Positions 55,967 through 64,000 of a stretch of 64,000 nucleotides of DNA are shown here, piece after piece. The notes under the pieces were generated by a model, which made no database searches, was not told the origin of the DNA, and saw only the letters and a list, made by a program, of their open reading frames with translations. A program made the translations under genes and the position numbers. Each line of letters opens with the position of its first letter. Position 1 is the first letter of the stretch. Source of the DNA: Pedococcus aerophilus (lineage in GTDB: Bacteria; Actinomycetota; Actinomycetes; Actinomycetales; Dermatophilaceae); assembly GCF_039532215.1 (NCBI RefSeq), contig NZ_BAAARN010000001.1, positions 247,035-311,034 on the forward strand, read 5' to 3'.

Positions 55967-57595
55967 GTGAGCACTCTCTACCGCGGCGGCTTCGTCTACT
56001 CACCCATCGACCCCTTCGCCAACGCGATGGTCGTCGACGACGCGACGGGCACCATCGCCTGGATCGGCGGCGACGACGCCTCGGCCGTCCACGGTGACGC
56101 GGTGGACCGGGTCGTGGAGCTCGACGGCGCCCTGGTGACGCCGGCGTTCGTGGACTCCCACGCCCACCTCTCCCAGACGGGGGCGGGCCTGCGCGGCGTC
56201 GACCTCGGCACCACCCGCAGCGTCGCCGAGGCCCTGTCGCGCATCGAGGACGCCGCCCGGCGCCAGCAGGGCCGCCCCGTCTACGCCCCCAACTGGGACC
56301 AGGGCCGGTGGGCCGAACGCCGCGCCGTCACCGGTGCCGAGCTCGACCGCGCCACCTACGGGGGAGCCGTCTACTCACCCCGCATCGACGGCCACTCCGC
56401 CGTCATCTCCTCGTCCCTCGCGGCCGCCTCCGGCGCTCGCGACCTGCCCGGCTGGGAGGGCGACGGGCTCGTCACCCGCGAGGCGCACCACGCCGCCCGG
56501 GTGGCGTTCGCCGACGCCGTCACCCCCGCGCAGCGCCGCGCCGACATCGACCTCGCCCTGCAGACCGCGGCTGCTGCGGGCATCGGCCTCGTGCAGGAGA
56601 ACGGCGGCCCGGTCCTGTCCAGCGCCGACGACTTCGCCGACGTGCTGGCGGCGGGGGAGCGGGGCGACGGACCGCAGACGCTCGGCTACTGGGCCGAGCT
56701 GGTCGCCGACGAGCAGCAGGCCCGCGACCTCGCGACCCTGCACGGCGCCCACGGCCTCGCCGGCGACCTCAACATCGACGGCTCGATCGGCTCGCGCACG
56801 GCCCACCTGCGGTCCGACTACACCGACCTCGCGGGCCACACCGGCAACGCCTACCTGTCCGTCGCCCAGGTCCGCGACCACGTCGCCGCCTGCTCGCTCG
56901 CTGGCCTCCAGGCCGGGTTCCACGTCATCGGCGACGCCGGGGTCGACACCGTCGTCGAGGGGTTCGAGGCCGCCGCCGAGCTCGTCGGCGCACCCGTCGT
57001 GGCACGGTCCCGCCACCGCCTCGAGCACCTCGAGATGGTCGACCCGGCCCAGATCGCCCGACTCGTGCGGCTCGGCGTGGGCGCGAGCGTCCAGCCCGCG
57101 TTCGACGCCTTCTGGGGCGGCACGGACGCCATGTATGCAGCGCGGCTGGGTGCCGACCGCGTCGTCGGTGACGCCCCGATGAATCCCTTCGCCTCCATGC
57201 TCGCGGCGGGGATGACCGTGGCCTTCGGATCGGACTCGCCGGTCACGCCGTTCGCCCCGTGGGAGGCCGTCCGCGCCTGCATCGCCCACCACGACGAGCG
57301 CCAGCGCATCTCGGCCCGCTCGGCCTTCCTCGCGCACACCCGGGGTGGCTGGCGCGCGGCCGGCTTCGACGACCGCGGCTACCTCGACCTCGGCCTGCCG
57401 GCGACGTTCGCGATCTGGAAGGTCGGCGACCTCGTCGTGCAGGCCCCCGACGACCGCATCCAGACCTGGAGCACCGACCCGCGTTCGGGCACGCCCGGCC
57501 TGCCGGACCTGTCTCCCGGCGAGGCTGCGCCCCAGTGCCTGCGCACCGTCGTCCGCGGCCGCACGGTCTTCGACGCCGGCGCCTTCCCCGCCTGA
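55967..57595 (+). CDS. YtcJ-like metal-dependent amidohydrolase
   Basis: This 542-residue amidohydrolase of the YtcJ/LAF3 type has the metal motif DSHAHL and further likely ligands in HVIGDAGVDTV, HRLEHLEMV and AFGSDSPVTPFAP. Enzymes of this family hydrolyse amides or similar bonds; the substrate is not readable. TAGGGT (55955-55960) ends six bases before the GTG, so it is its own transcription unit despite the 25-bp gap to ackA. A link to lysine degradation is only positional. Confidence 0.85.
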   Translation: MSTLYRGGFVYSPIDPFANAMVVDDATGTIAWIGGDDASAVHGDAVDRVVELDGALVTPAFVDSHAHLSQTGAGLRGVDLGTTRSVAEALSRIEDAARRQQGRPVYAPNWDQGRWAERRAVTGAELDRATYGGAVYSPRIDGHSAVISSSLAAASGARDLPGWEGDGLVTREAHHAARVAFADAVTPAQRRADIDLALQTAAAAGIGLVQENGGPVLSSADDFADVLAAGERGDGPQTLGYWAELVADEQQARDLATLHGAHGLAGDLNIDGSIGSRTAHLRSDYTDLAGHTGNAYLSVAQVRDHVAACSLAGLQAGFHVIGDAGVDTVVEGFEAAAELVGAPVVARSRHRLEHLEMVDPAQIARLVRLGVGASVQPAFDAFWGGTDAMYAARLGADRVVGDAPMNPFASMLAAGMTVAFGSDSPVTPFAPWEAVRACIAHHDERQRISARSAFLAHTRGGWRAAGFDDRGYLDLGLPATFAIWKVGDLVVQAPDDRIQTWSTDPRSGTPGLPDLSPGEAAPQCLRTVVRGRTVFDAGAFPA

Positions 57596-57683
57596 GAGGC
57601 CGCAGCCCGGAGCCCACAGCCCGTAGTCTTTGAGCGGTCCGGCGGACCAGGACCCGTCAGACCACGCAAAGATCCGGGCAACA

Positions 57684-57741
57684 GCAGGATTTCCGGCTGT
57701 GCCCGTATGTGGCCGGAGATCCTGCGCTCCGCTGCTAGATT
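57684..57741 (+). promoter_or_regulatory. Operator-like palindrome and -10 of kamD
   Basis: CAGGATTTCCGGC (57685-57697) and GCCGGAGATCCTG (57712-57724) are inverted copies matching at 12 of 13 positions, 14-nt spacer, extendable by one G-C pair. TAGATT (57736-57741) follows and ends six bases before the kamD GTG. The palindrome occupies the -35 zone. It could be an operator or, if a TAGTCT further up (57629-57634) is used, an RNA hairpin. Confidence 0.55.
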
Positions 57742-57747
57742 TGCGCC

Positions 57748-59337
57748 GTGTCTTCACGTGCCAAGCCCCTGCTGGACCTCGACCCCGCCACCGTCCGCCA
57801 GGCCCGCGCCCTCGCGCGCAAGGCCGGCCGGCCCGTGGTCAAGCTGGCCCAGAGCCACACGACCGTGTCGGTCGAGCGCGCCACGCTGCGCCTCGCCGGC
57901 CTCTCGGGTGCCGACCACGAGCGGGTTCCGTGGGTCAACCACCTCGTCGACGCCGTCCGGGCCGAGGTCGGCCTCGAGCACGGGGTCACCACCCCGGTCT
58001 ACGACGCGCTGCGCAGGGGAGAGGCGCCCGACCTGCTGACCCTGGCCCAGAAGGCGGCCAGCGGCTCGGTGCAGTTCCGGCTCCCGGAGGGCCGTGAGAC
58101 CACCCGCGCCCAGGCCCTCGCGCGACGCGAGGTGAGCCGCGGCATACGCACCATCGACAAGCAGCGCGCCAACCGGGACCGGCTGATCAAGCGCCACGGC
58201 GACCCCGAGCAGCGCCCGTGGATCTACCTCATCGTCGCCACCGGCGACATCTACGAGGACATCCCGCAGGCGCAGAACGCCGCACGCGAGGGGGCCGACA
58301 TCATCGCGGTGATCCGCTCCACGGGGCAGTCGCTGCTCGACTACGTCCCCGAGGGCGCCACCCGCGAGGGGTATGCCGGCACGTACGCCACGCAGGAGAA
58401 CTTCCGCCTGATGCGCGCCGCCCTGGACGAGACCTCCAAGGAGCTCGGCCGCTACATCCGGCTCACCAACTACGCGTCCGGTCTGTGCATGCCCGAGATC
58501 GCCACGCTCGCCGGGCTCGAGCGGCTCGACATGATGCTCAACGACTCGATGTACGGGATCCTCTTCCGCGACATCAACCCGATCCGCACGTTCGTCGACC
58601 AGCGGTTCAGCCGCCAGATCCACGCCCGCGCCGGGATCATCATCAACACCGGCGAGGACAACTACCTCACCACAGCCGACGCCGTCGAGGCCGCGCACAC
58701 CGTCACGGTGAGCCAGCTGCTCAACGAGTACTTCGCCAAGGAGGCCGGGCTCGAGGACTGGCAGCTCGGCCTCGGCCACGCCTTCGAGATCAACCCCGAG
58801 CTCCCCGACTCCTTCCGTATGGAGCTCGCCCACGCCCTGCTCGCGCGCCAGCTCTTCCCTGACGCACCGCTGAAGTGGATGCCGCCGACCAAGCACATGA
58901 CCGGCGACGTCTTCCGCGGGTACCTGCTCGACGGGTTCTTCAACCTCGTCGGCGCCATGACCGGTCAGGGCATCCTGCTCGTCGGCATGATGACCGAGGC
59001 GGTCGTCACGCCGTTCCTGTCCGACCGTGACCTCGCTCTGCAGAACGTCCGCTACGTCCTCAACGCCGCCGGAGGCCTGACCGAGGACTTCCACCCGCCG
59101 CGCGACGGGTTCATCCAGACCCGGGCCAGGCAGGTGCTCGGCGACGCGATCGACCTGCTCACCGACATCACCGCCGAGCCCGGCAGGGCGCCGCTGCTCG
59201 AGGCCATCGCCGACGGCACCTTCGGCCTGATGAAGCGCCCGGCCGACCGGGGCAAGGGCCTCGACGGCGTGGTCGTCCGGGCAGACGACTACGACAACCC
59301 GGCCAGCACGATGCTCGAGGAGGGCTCGAACCGATGA
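57748..59337 (+). CDS. kamD: Beta-lysine 5,6-aminomutase alpha subunit
   Basis: KamD and KamE form an adenosylcobalamin- and PLP-dependent enzyme that shifts the terminal amino group of beta-lysine to C5. The 529-residue alpha subunit is a TIM-barrel protein with DIYEDIPQAQNAAREGADIIAVIRSTGQSLLDY, NYASGLCMPEIA and WMPPTKHMTGDVFRG, typical of the family. The GTG start follows TAGATT by six bases. The stop overlaps the kamE ATG (ATGA), so subunits are co-translated. Confidence 0.95.
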   Translation: MSSRAKPLLDLDPATVRQARALARKAGRPVVKLAQSHTTVSVERATLRLAGLSGADHERVPWVNHLVDAVRAEVGLEHGVTTPVYDALRRGEAPDLLTLAQKAASGSVQFRLPEGRETTRAQALARREVSRGIRTIDKQRANRDRLIKRHGDPEQRPWIYLIVATGDIYEDIPQAQNAAREGADIIAVIRSTGQSLLDYVPEGATREGYAGTYATQENFRLMRAALDETSKELGRYIRLTNYASGLCMPEIATLAGLERLDMMLNDSMYGILFRDINPIRTFVDQRFSRQIHARAGIIINTGEDNYLTTADAVEAAHTVTVSQLLNEYFAKEAGLEDWQLGLGHAFEINPELPDSFRMELAHALLARQLFPDAPLKWMPPTKHMTGDVFRGYLLDGFFNLVGAMTGQGILLVGMMTEAVVTPFLSDRDLALQNVRYVLNAAGGLTEDFHPPRDGFIQTRARQVLGDAIDLLTDITAEPGRAPLLEAIADGTFGLMKRPADRGKGLDGVVVRADDYDNPASTMLEEGSNR

Positions 59338-60170
59338 GTGCGTCCACCACCGACAGCGCCATGCCGCTCGAGCCCATGCCCGACGCGACGCGCGCGGCCG
59401 CCGGCAAGGCCAAGAAGCAGCCCGACATCGTCCGCCCCTACGGCGACACCACCGGCGACGGCATGGTCCAGGTGTCCTTCACCCTGCCCGTTCCGCACGA
59501 CAAGCGGGCCGAGGGTGCGGCCCTGCAGCTCGCCGAGAAGATGGGCCTCAAGCCGGCCCTGCTCGTCCACGCCAAGGCGATGGGTCCCGACTTCACCTTC
59601 TTCGTCGTCTACGGCAGCGTCACCCACCTCGTCGACCTGCGGGACGTGACCGTCGTCGAGCGCGAGTTCCCGCTGCTCAGCCCTACCGAGGTCAACAAGG
59701 CGATCAAGTCCCGCCTGCGCCGCAAGCTCGTGGTCGTCGGCGCCTGCATCGGCACCGACGCCCACACGGTCGGCATCGACGCGATCCTCAACATCAAGGG
59801 CTTCGCGGGGGAGAAGGGCCTGGAGTACTACCGCGAGGTCAAGGTCGTGAACCTCGGCGCGCAGGTCCTCGTCCCCGAGCTCGTCGAGCGCGCCCGCGCC
59901 GAGAAGGCCGACGCCGTCATGGTCAGCCAGGTCGTGACCCAGCGCGACGCCCACATCCACAACACGACGACGATGAGTGCCGCGTTCCGCGAGGCCTACC
60001 CCGCGGGTCAGGTGCCGCTGCTCGTCGTCGGCGGCCCGCGCTTCGAGGAGGGATCGGCGCCCACGCTCGGGGTCGACCGCATCTTCGGCCGCGGCACCAC
60101 CCCCGGCGAGGTGGCCAGCTACCTCGTCCACGCCCTCGCCCAGCCGTCGTCGCGCAAGGAGAAGCCATGA
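59334..60170 (+). CDS. kamE: Beta-lysine 5,6-aminomutase beta subunit
   Basis: The 278-residue beta subunit holds the cobalamin-binding domain: TDAHTVGIDAI gives the DxHxxG motif with D142, H144 (cobalt ligand) and G147. The N-terminal part (residues about 40-115) is the dimerisation and PLP-bearing region in the known structure. Stop and start overlaps link it to kamD upstream and kal downstream. It depends on cobalamin, as does metH at the other end of the window. Confidence 0.95.
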   Translation: MSASTTDSAMPLEPMPDATRAAAGKAKKQPDIVRPYGDTTGDGMVQVSFTLPVPHDKRAEGAALQLAEKMGLKPALLVHAKAMGPDFTFFVVYGSVTHLVDLRDVTVVEREFPLLSPTEVNKAIKSRLRRKLVVVGACIGTDAHTVGIDAILNIKGFAGEKGLEYYREVKVVNLGAQVLVPELVERARAEKADAVMVSQVVTQRDAHIHNTTTMSAAFREAYPAGQVPLLVVGGPRFEEGSAPTLGVDRIFGRGTTPGEVASYLVHALAQPSSRKEKP

Positions 60171-60583
60171 CCACGCCCCAGACCACCGGCGCCACGGTCG
60201 GCCGCACCGTCACCCACCGTCGCTACGTCCCGTACAGCCACGCGCACTACGCCGGGAACCTCGTCGACGGCGCGTACTCGCTCGCCGCGTTCGGTGACGT
60301 CGCCACCGAGATGTGCATCGTCACCGACGGCGACGAGGGCCTGTTCGCCTCCTACTCCGACGTGCAGTTCAGGGCGCCGGTCCGCGCCGGTGACGTCATC
60401 GAGATCGAGGCCCGCCTCGTCCGGGTCGGCACCCGCAGCCGCGAGATGGACTTCGAGGTCCGGGTCGTGGGCCGGGGCGCTCCCGAGCGCGGCGAGTCCA
60501 GCGCCGACGTCCTCGACCCTCCACTGGTGGCCACCACCGCCCGCGGTGTGGTCGTCGTGCCCCCGTCACCGACCGACAGCTGA
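60167..60583 (+). CDS. kal: 3-aminobutyryl-CoA ammonia lyase
   Basis: Kal removes ammonia from 3-aminobutyryl-CoA to give crotonyl-CoA, the last dedicated step of the lysine route. The 138-residue hot-dog-fold protein has RRYVPYSHAHYAGNLVDGAY and FGDVATEMCIVTDGDEGLF, matching the family. ATG overlaps the kamE stop. Its substrate comes from the cleavage enzyme Kce, which is not in this window. Confidence 0.92.
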   Translation: MTTPQTTGATVGRTVTHRRYVPYSHAHYAGNLVDGAYSLAAFGDVATEMCIVTDGDEGLFASYSDVQFRAPVRAGDVIEIEARLVRVGTRSREMDFEVRVVGRGAPERGESSADVLDPPLVATTARGVVVVPPSPTDS

Positions 60584-60590
60584 GACCCGT

Positions 60591-60618
60591 GTCGGCGTGT
60601 CTCGCGCGACACGCCGAC
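60591..60618 (+). terminator. Terminator of the kamDE-kal operon
   Basis: A perfect 11-bp stem (GTCGGCGTGTC and complement) with a TCGCGC loop starts eight bases after the kal stop. It should separate the operon from the promoter at 60703. Confidence 0.88.
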
Positions 60619-60702
60619 CGCTCGTCGATTCGCTACTCCACGAACAGTTCTCGCCGTGCGGGCTGACCTGCGCAATGGCGACTTCCCGCCACGAACGGTG
60701 TC

Positions 60703-60730
60703 TTGACAGTCCTTCTGACGCCGGTAGGTT
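60703..60730 (+). promoter_or_regulatory. Canonical -35/-10 promoter in a gene-free region
   Basis: TTGACA (60703-60708) and TAGGTT (60725-60730) are spaced by 16 bp, the clearest sigma-70-type promoter in the window. No open frame with coding character begins near the expected start at about 60737. The nearest gene, lnt, has its own promoter 250 bp further on. Confidence 0.65.
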
Positions 60731-60736
60731 TGCCCA

Positions 60737-60971
60737 CGGTCGTCCACCCGACGAGCCGTCCGCGAGGGGGAATCCGCGCAGGGGATGGACTCACTGACCG
60801 GTGGCTAGCGCGCGCAGCCACCGCCAGCCAGCAGTGAGGTCCTGACTCGAGCAGGGGCCCGACTCGAGGCGGTGGGGGACGGCGGCACGGCCCGTGCGCC
60901 TAGTAGACAACAGCAGGTTGTCGGCATCCAGCCGACCCCCTGCTGGTCCCAACGGCAGCACGGGCCGTGCC
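60737..60971 (+). ncRNA. Candidate structured RNA upstream of lnt
   Basis: About 235 nt after the canonical promoter can fold into several stems: CTCACTG with CAGTGAG enclosing CGGTGGCT with AGCCACCG (60790-60838), two CTCGAG copies that can pair, and a nested final domain. The last has 14-bp perfect outer arms (60884-60897 and 60958-60971, GGCACGGCCCGTGC and its complement) around an inner stem-loop (60911-60917 plus 60920-60925 pairing with 60931-60936 plus 60939-60945). It matches no RNA family I recognise. It may be a small RNA, or the leader of a longer lnt transcript. Confidence 0.35.
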
Positions 60972-60977
60972 GTGTCC

Positions 60978-60983
60978 TACCGT
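60978..60983 (+). promoter_or_regulatory. -10 hexamer of lnt
   Basis: TACCGT stands six bases before the GTG at 60990 and six bases after the nested hairpin ends. This decides the lnt start: longer forms would begin inside the hairpin region. Confidence 0.6.
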
Positions 60984-60989
60984 GGTGTG

Positions 60990-62663
60990 GTGCCGACGTC
61001 CTCCCGCTCACGGGTCACCTCCGTCCTGGTGCTGGTGCTCGCCGCGGTCTCCGGCCTCGCCACCGCCTACGCCTTCCCGACGCACGACGTCTGGTGGCTC
61101 GCGCCGGTCGGTGTCGCCCTGCTCTCCGCGGCCACCGTGGGCCGCGGGTGGCGCCTGGCCGCCCTCGCCGGACTCGCCCACGGACTCGGCTTCTTCCTGC
61201 CCACGCTGTCCTGGTCGGGGATCTACGTCGGCAACCTGCCGTGGATCGCCCTGTCGACGTTGGAGGCCCTCTACATCGCCGCGATGTGCGCGGTCACCGC
61301 GGTCGTCCAGCGCCCCCTCGCGCACACCCGCCTGCGTCCCCTGGCGCATGCCGTCGTCCCCCTGGCCTGGGTGCTCCAGGAGTGGGCCCGTGGCACCACC
61401 CCCTTCGGGGGCTTCCCCTGGGCCCGGCTCGCCTTCAGCCAGGCCGACAGCCCGCTGGCCCCGTTCGCCCGCTTCGGGGGGGCCCCGGGCCTGACCTTCG
61501 CGGTCGCGGCTCTCGGCGTCCTGCTGCACGTCGCGGTCGCGACCGTGGTCCGACGGGTCCTCGCGGCGCGATCGACGCAGCGGCAGGGCAGCAGCCCCAC
61601 CGCGGTGCTGCCGGCGGCGCAGCCGGTGCTCGGCGCCGTACTCGTCGCGCTCGCCCTGGCTCCGCTGGGACTGGCCCTGGCCACCACCCCGCCCACCGAC
61701 GGACGCAGGGTGTCGGTGCTGTTCGTGCAGGGCAACGTCCCGAAGCCGGGGCTCGACTTCAACTCCGAGCGCCGCAAGGTCCTCGACAACCACGTCCAGG
61801 GCACCCTCGCCGCCGCCACCCGCAACCCCGAGCCGCCGAGCCTGGTCGTCTGGCCCGAGAACGCCTCCGACATCGACCCGCTGCGCAACCTCGACGCCGC
61901 TGCGGACGTCCGCCTGGCGGTCGAGACGATCAAGGCCCCGCTGCTGCTCGGTGCCGTCCTCATCGGTCCGGGGGAGTACGTCTCCAACGCCAGCCTGTTC
62001 TACCTGCCCGGCAGCAATGAGCCGCAGCGCTACGTCAAGCAGCACCCCGTGCCGTTCGCCGAGTACATCCCCTACCGCAGCTTCTTCCGGAACTTCAGCG
62101 ACAAGGTCGACCTGGTCACCCGCGACTTCGCCAAGGGCGACCGGGCAGGCGCCTTCGAAGTGCCCGTCAAGGGCCAGGACCCGTACTGGGTCGTGCCGAC
62201 GATCTGCTTCGAGGTCGCCTACGACGACCTCATGCGCGACTCGACGCTCCAGGCCGGCAAGCAGGAGAACATCCTCGCCGTGCAGACCAACAACGCGACC
62301 TTCGGCTACACCGCGGAGTCCGAGCAGCAGTTCGCGATCAGCCGGATCCGCGCCATCGAGCACGGTCGCTCGGTCGTGCACGTGTCCACCGTCGGCGTCA
62401 GCGGCTTCATCAACCCGGACGGAACCTACGTCGACAAGACCGCGTTGTTCACCCCGGCGGCCGAGTTCGGGTCACCCGTGGTCCGCACCGAGGTCACCAT
62501 CGCCGACCGGCTCGGTCCGGTGCCCGAGTATGCAGCTGCCCTGGCCCTCGTGGCGCTGCTCGCCGTCGGGCGTTGGCAGCGTCGCCGGGACGCTAGGGTC
62601 GATGCCGCCGCCACCGATGCCGCGGGGCCGGCCGAGTCACGAAGGGACAGCGTCGTTGTCTGA
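60990..62663 (+). CDS. lnt: Apolipoprotein N-acyltransferase
   Basis: Lnt adds the third acyl chain to the N-terminal cysteine of lipoproteins at the outer face of the membrane. The 557-residue protein has about seven N-terminal membrane helices (to about 225), then a nitrilase-like domain with the triad E290 (VVWPENAS), K350 ([12 protein letters not shown]) and C406 ([11 protein letters not shown]), and a last membrane segment. The FKBP lipoprotein in this window is a likely client. Lnt and Ppm1 are fused in M. tuberculosis (Rv2051c), and here they are two genes overlapping by eight bases. Confidence 0.94.
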   Translation: MPTSSRSRVTSVLVLVLAAVSGLATAYAFPTHDVWWLAPVGVALLSAATVGRGWRLAALAGLAHGLGFFLPTLSWSGIYVGNLPWIALSTLEALYIAAMCAVTAVVQRPLAHTRLRPLAHAVVPLAWVLQEWARGTTPFGGFPWARLAFSQADSPLAPFARFGGAPGLTFAVAALGVLLHVAVATVVRRVLAARSTQRQGSSPTAVLPAAQPVLGAVLVALALAPLGLALATTPPTDGRRVSVLFVQGNVPKPGLDFNSERRKVLDNHVQGTLAAATRNPEPPSLVVWPENASDIDPLRNLDAAADVRLAVETIKAPLLLGAVLIGPGEYVSNASLFYLPGSNEPQRYVKQHPVPFAEYIPYRSFFRNFSDKVDLVTRDFAKGDRAGAFEVPVKGQDPYWVVPTICFEVAYDDLMRDSTLQAGKQENILAVQTNNATFGYTAESEQQFAISRIRAIEHGRSVVHVSTVGVSGFINPDGTYVDKTALFTPAAEFGSPVVRTEVTIADRLGPVPEYAAALALVALLAVGRWQRRRDARVDAAATDAAGPAESRRDSVVV

Positions 62664-63426
62664 CCAGATCGATCGGGTGCTCGTCTGCATCCCGACCTAC
62701 AACGAGCGGGAGAACCTGCCGCTCGTCGTGCGCCGCATCCGCGCCGCCGTGCCCACCGCCGACGTCCTCGTCCTCGACGACAACTCGCCCGACGGCACCG
62801 GCGACGTGGCCGACGAGCTCGCGGCCCGCGACGACCAGGTCCAGGTGCTGCACCGTGCCGGCAAGCAGGGACTGGGCATGGCCTACCTCGCCGGCTTCCA
62901 CTGGGGGCTGGACCGCGGCTACGACGCGATCGTCGAGATGGATGCCGACGGGTCGCACCAGCCCGAGCAGCTGCACCGGCTGCTCGAGGCGCTCGGGGAC
63001 GCCGACCTCGTCATCGGCTCCCGCTGGGTGCGCGGCGGCTCGGTCGTGAACTGGCCGATCCACCGCAAGGCGCTCAGCGTCGGCGGCAACCTCTACACCC
63101 GCGCGCTGCTCGGGATGCCCGTGCACGACGCCACCGCCGGCTTCCGCGCCTACCGTGCGGACGCGCTCCGCACGATGGGCCTGAGCCAGGTCGCCTCCCA
63201 GGGCTACTGCTTCCAGGTCGACCTCACCCGCCGGGCCGTGCGCCTCGGGCTGCGGGTCACCGAGGTGCCGATCACGTTCGTCGAGCGCGAGATCGGTGAC
63301 TCCAAGATGAGTGGCGACATCATGCGCGAGTCGCTCCAGCGGATCACGTCCTGGGGCGTGCACCACCGCGCGGACCAGCTGCGCGGCCTGTCCCGTCGCA
63401 GGGAGCCCACGTGGCACGAGCTGTAG
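62656..63426 (+). CDS. ppm1: Polyprenol-phosphate mannosyltransferase Ppm1
   Basis: This 256-residue GT2 enzyme transfers mannose from GDP-mannose to polyprenol phosphate, the donor for glycosylation outside the membrane. It has the nucleotide part [17 protein letters not shown], the metal motif EMDADGSH and the GSRWVRGG and RAYRADAL segments of the DPM1 type, with no membrane helices. The start is TTG at 62656, with an AAGGGA ribosome site and an 8-bp overlap with lnt. This fits the fused arrangement in mycobacteria, where the Lnt part anchors Ppm1. Confidence 0.92.
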   Translation: MSDQIDRVLVCIPTYNERENLPLVVRRIRAAVPTADVLVLDDNSPDGTGDVADELAARDDQVQVLHRAGKQGLGMAYLAGFHWGLDRGYDAIVEMDADGSHQPEQLHRLLEALGDADLVIGSRWVRGGSVVNWPIHRKALSVGGNLYTRALLGMPVHDATAGFRAYRADALRTMGLSQVASQGYCFQVDLTRRAVRLGLRVTEVPITFVEREIGDSKMSGDIMRESLQRITSWGVHHRADQLRGLSRRREPTWHEL

Positions 63427-63962
63427 GCCGGACGCCATACGCGGCTGCGGGGCGGCCACGCCGTCCTCGCTGGCTCGTCGTGGTGTTCGTGGCCCTGCTG
63501 GTGGTCCCGGTCCTGGAGATCGCGGCCATCATCGCCGTGGGCAAGGCGATCGGCGGCTGGCAGACGCTCCTGCTCCTGCTCGTGGAGTCGGCGCTCGGCG
63601 CCTGGCTCGTGCGCCGCGAGGGTGCCCGCGCCTGGGCGGCGCTCAACACGGCCCTGCGCACCGGTCAGATGCCCAGCCGCCAGCTGTCCGACGCGGCCCT
63701 CGTCCTCGTGGGCGGCACGCTGCTGCTCGCTCCTGGCTTCCTCACCGACGTCGTCGGCTTCTTCTTCATCCTGCCCTTCACCCGCCCGTTCGCGCGCACG
63801 CTGCTCGAGGCCGCGGTGGCCAAGCGCCTCCTCGGCGGCTTCAGCAGCCGGTGGGGGAGCGGGCCCGGAGGCACGGGTGCTGGCCCCATGGGTCCGGGCG
63901 GTACGAGGGGACCGGGTGGGACCGGCCGGGGGCCCGACGTCGTCGACGGCGAGGTCCTCTGA
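63411..63962 (+). CDS. fxsA: FxsA family membrane protein
   Basis: The 183-residue protein has three or four hydrophobic segments, with [36 protein letters not shown] as the FxsA core, and a Gly/Pro-rich tail. FxsA in E. coli affects exclusion of phage T7 by the F plasmid; its normal role is not clear. The GTG overlaps the end of ppm1 by 16 bases, so it is probably in the lnt-ppm1 transcript. The 38 bases after it end in GGGAGG, a possible ribosome site for a gene beyond the window. Confidence 0.88.
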   Translation: MARAVGRTPYAAAGRPRRPRWLVVVFVALLVVPVLEIAAIIAVGKAIGGWQTLLLLLVESALGAWLVRREGARAWAALNTALRTGQMPSRQLSDAALVLVGGTLLLAPGFLTDVVGFFFILPFTRPFARTLLEAAVAKRLLGGFSSRWGSGPGGTGAGPMGPGGTRGPGGTGRGPDVVDGEVL

Positions 63963-64000
63963 GGACCACTGTCCAGATGCACGACGAAGGGAGGACCCGC

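Noticed and set aside
60760..60790. GGGGGAATCCG resembling part of a cobalamin riboswitch
   Set aside because: The other conserved parts (the GCCACTG box and the pseudoknot partner) are absent, and the downstream gene lnt has no link to cobalamin.

Overview
The window is very GC-rich and gene-dense and carries actinobacterial hallmark genes: mycothiol ligase MshC, the complete Pup-proteasome set (mpa, dop, pup, prcB, prcA, pafA), the PafBC regulators, and a separate Lnt/Ppm1 pair. Many genes appear to start at the transcription start site (leaderless). The style fits the order Micrococcales, perhaps an Intrasporangiaceae-like genus, but that placement is inference. I saw no rRNA, tRNA, CRISPR array, insertion sequence or phage gene.

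Region 1 (1-41.6 kb) is the conserved actinobacterial backbone. The order from mshC through metH, a RecB-like nuclease, trmI, mpa, dop-pup-prcBA, pafA, pafBC, tatA, tatC and helY to a 5'-3' exonuclease matches the known Mycobacterium tuberculosis order (Rv2130c to Rv2090). Lineage-specific genes are inserted in it. Between mpa and dop lie an MFS transporter, a three-part adenylation/carrier/acyltransferase gene with a DtxR/IdeR iron box, a DUF3054 membrane gene, a divergent PRPP synthase and an esterase. Between prcA and pafA lie four minus-strand genes: dienelactone hydrolase, 1-Cys peroxiredoxin, an Asp-nucleophile alpha/beta hydrolase and an epimerase. Pup made by pup is deamidated by Dop, ligated to targets by PafA, unfolded by Mpa and degraded by PrcBA.

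Region 2 (41.6-47.3 kb) is accessory: an Lrp/AsnC regulator, an APH-like kinase, an XRE-cupin regulator divergent from a CPYC-type flavin reductase, a secreted GH15-like protein, YbaK and BioY.

Region 3 (47.4-60.6 kb) is a split lysine-fermentation locus. kamA and kdd are divergent, and kamD-kamE-kal form a tight operon ending in a strong terminator. Between the two halves sit phosphoketolase, phosphate acetyltransferase, acetate kinase and an amidohydrolase. The 3-keto-5-aminohexanoate cleavage enzyme is absent from the window. Pta-AckA could turn the acetyl-CoA made from lysine into ATP, and Xfp-Pta could supply acetyl-CoA to the cleavage step.

Region 4 (60.6-64 kb) starts with about 400 bp without a gene. 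It holds a canonical -35/-10 promoter followed by nested inverted repeats, a candidate structured RNA. The cell-envelope genes lnt, ppm1 and fxsA follow, with the first two and the last two overlapping.
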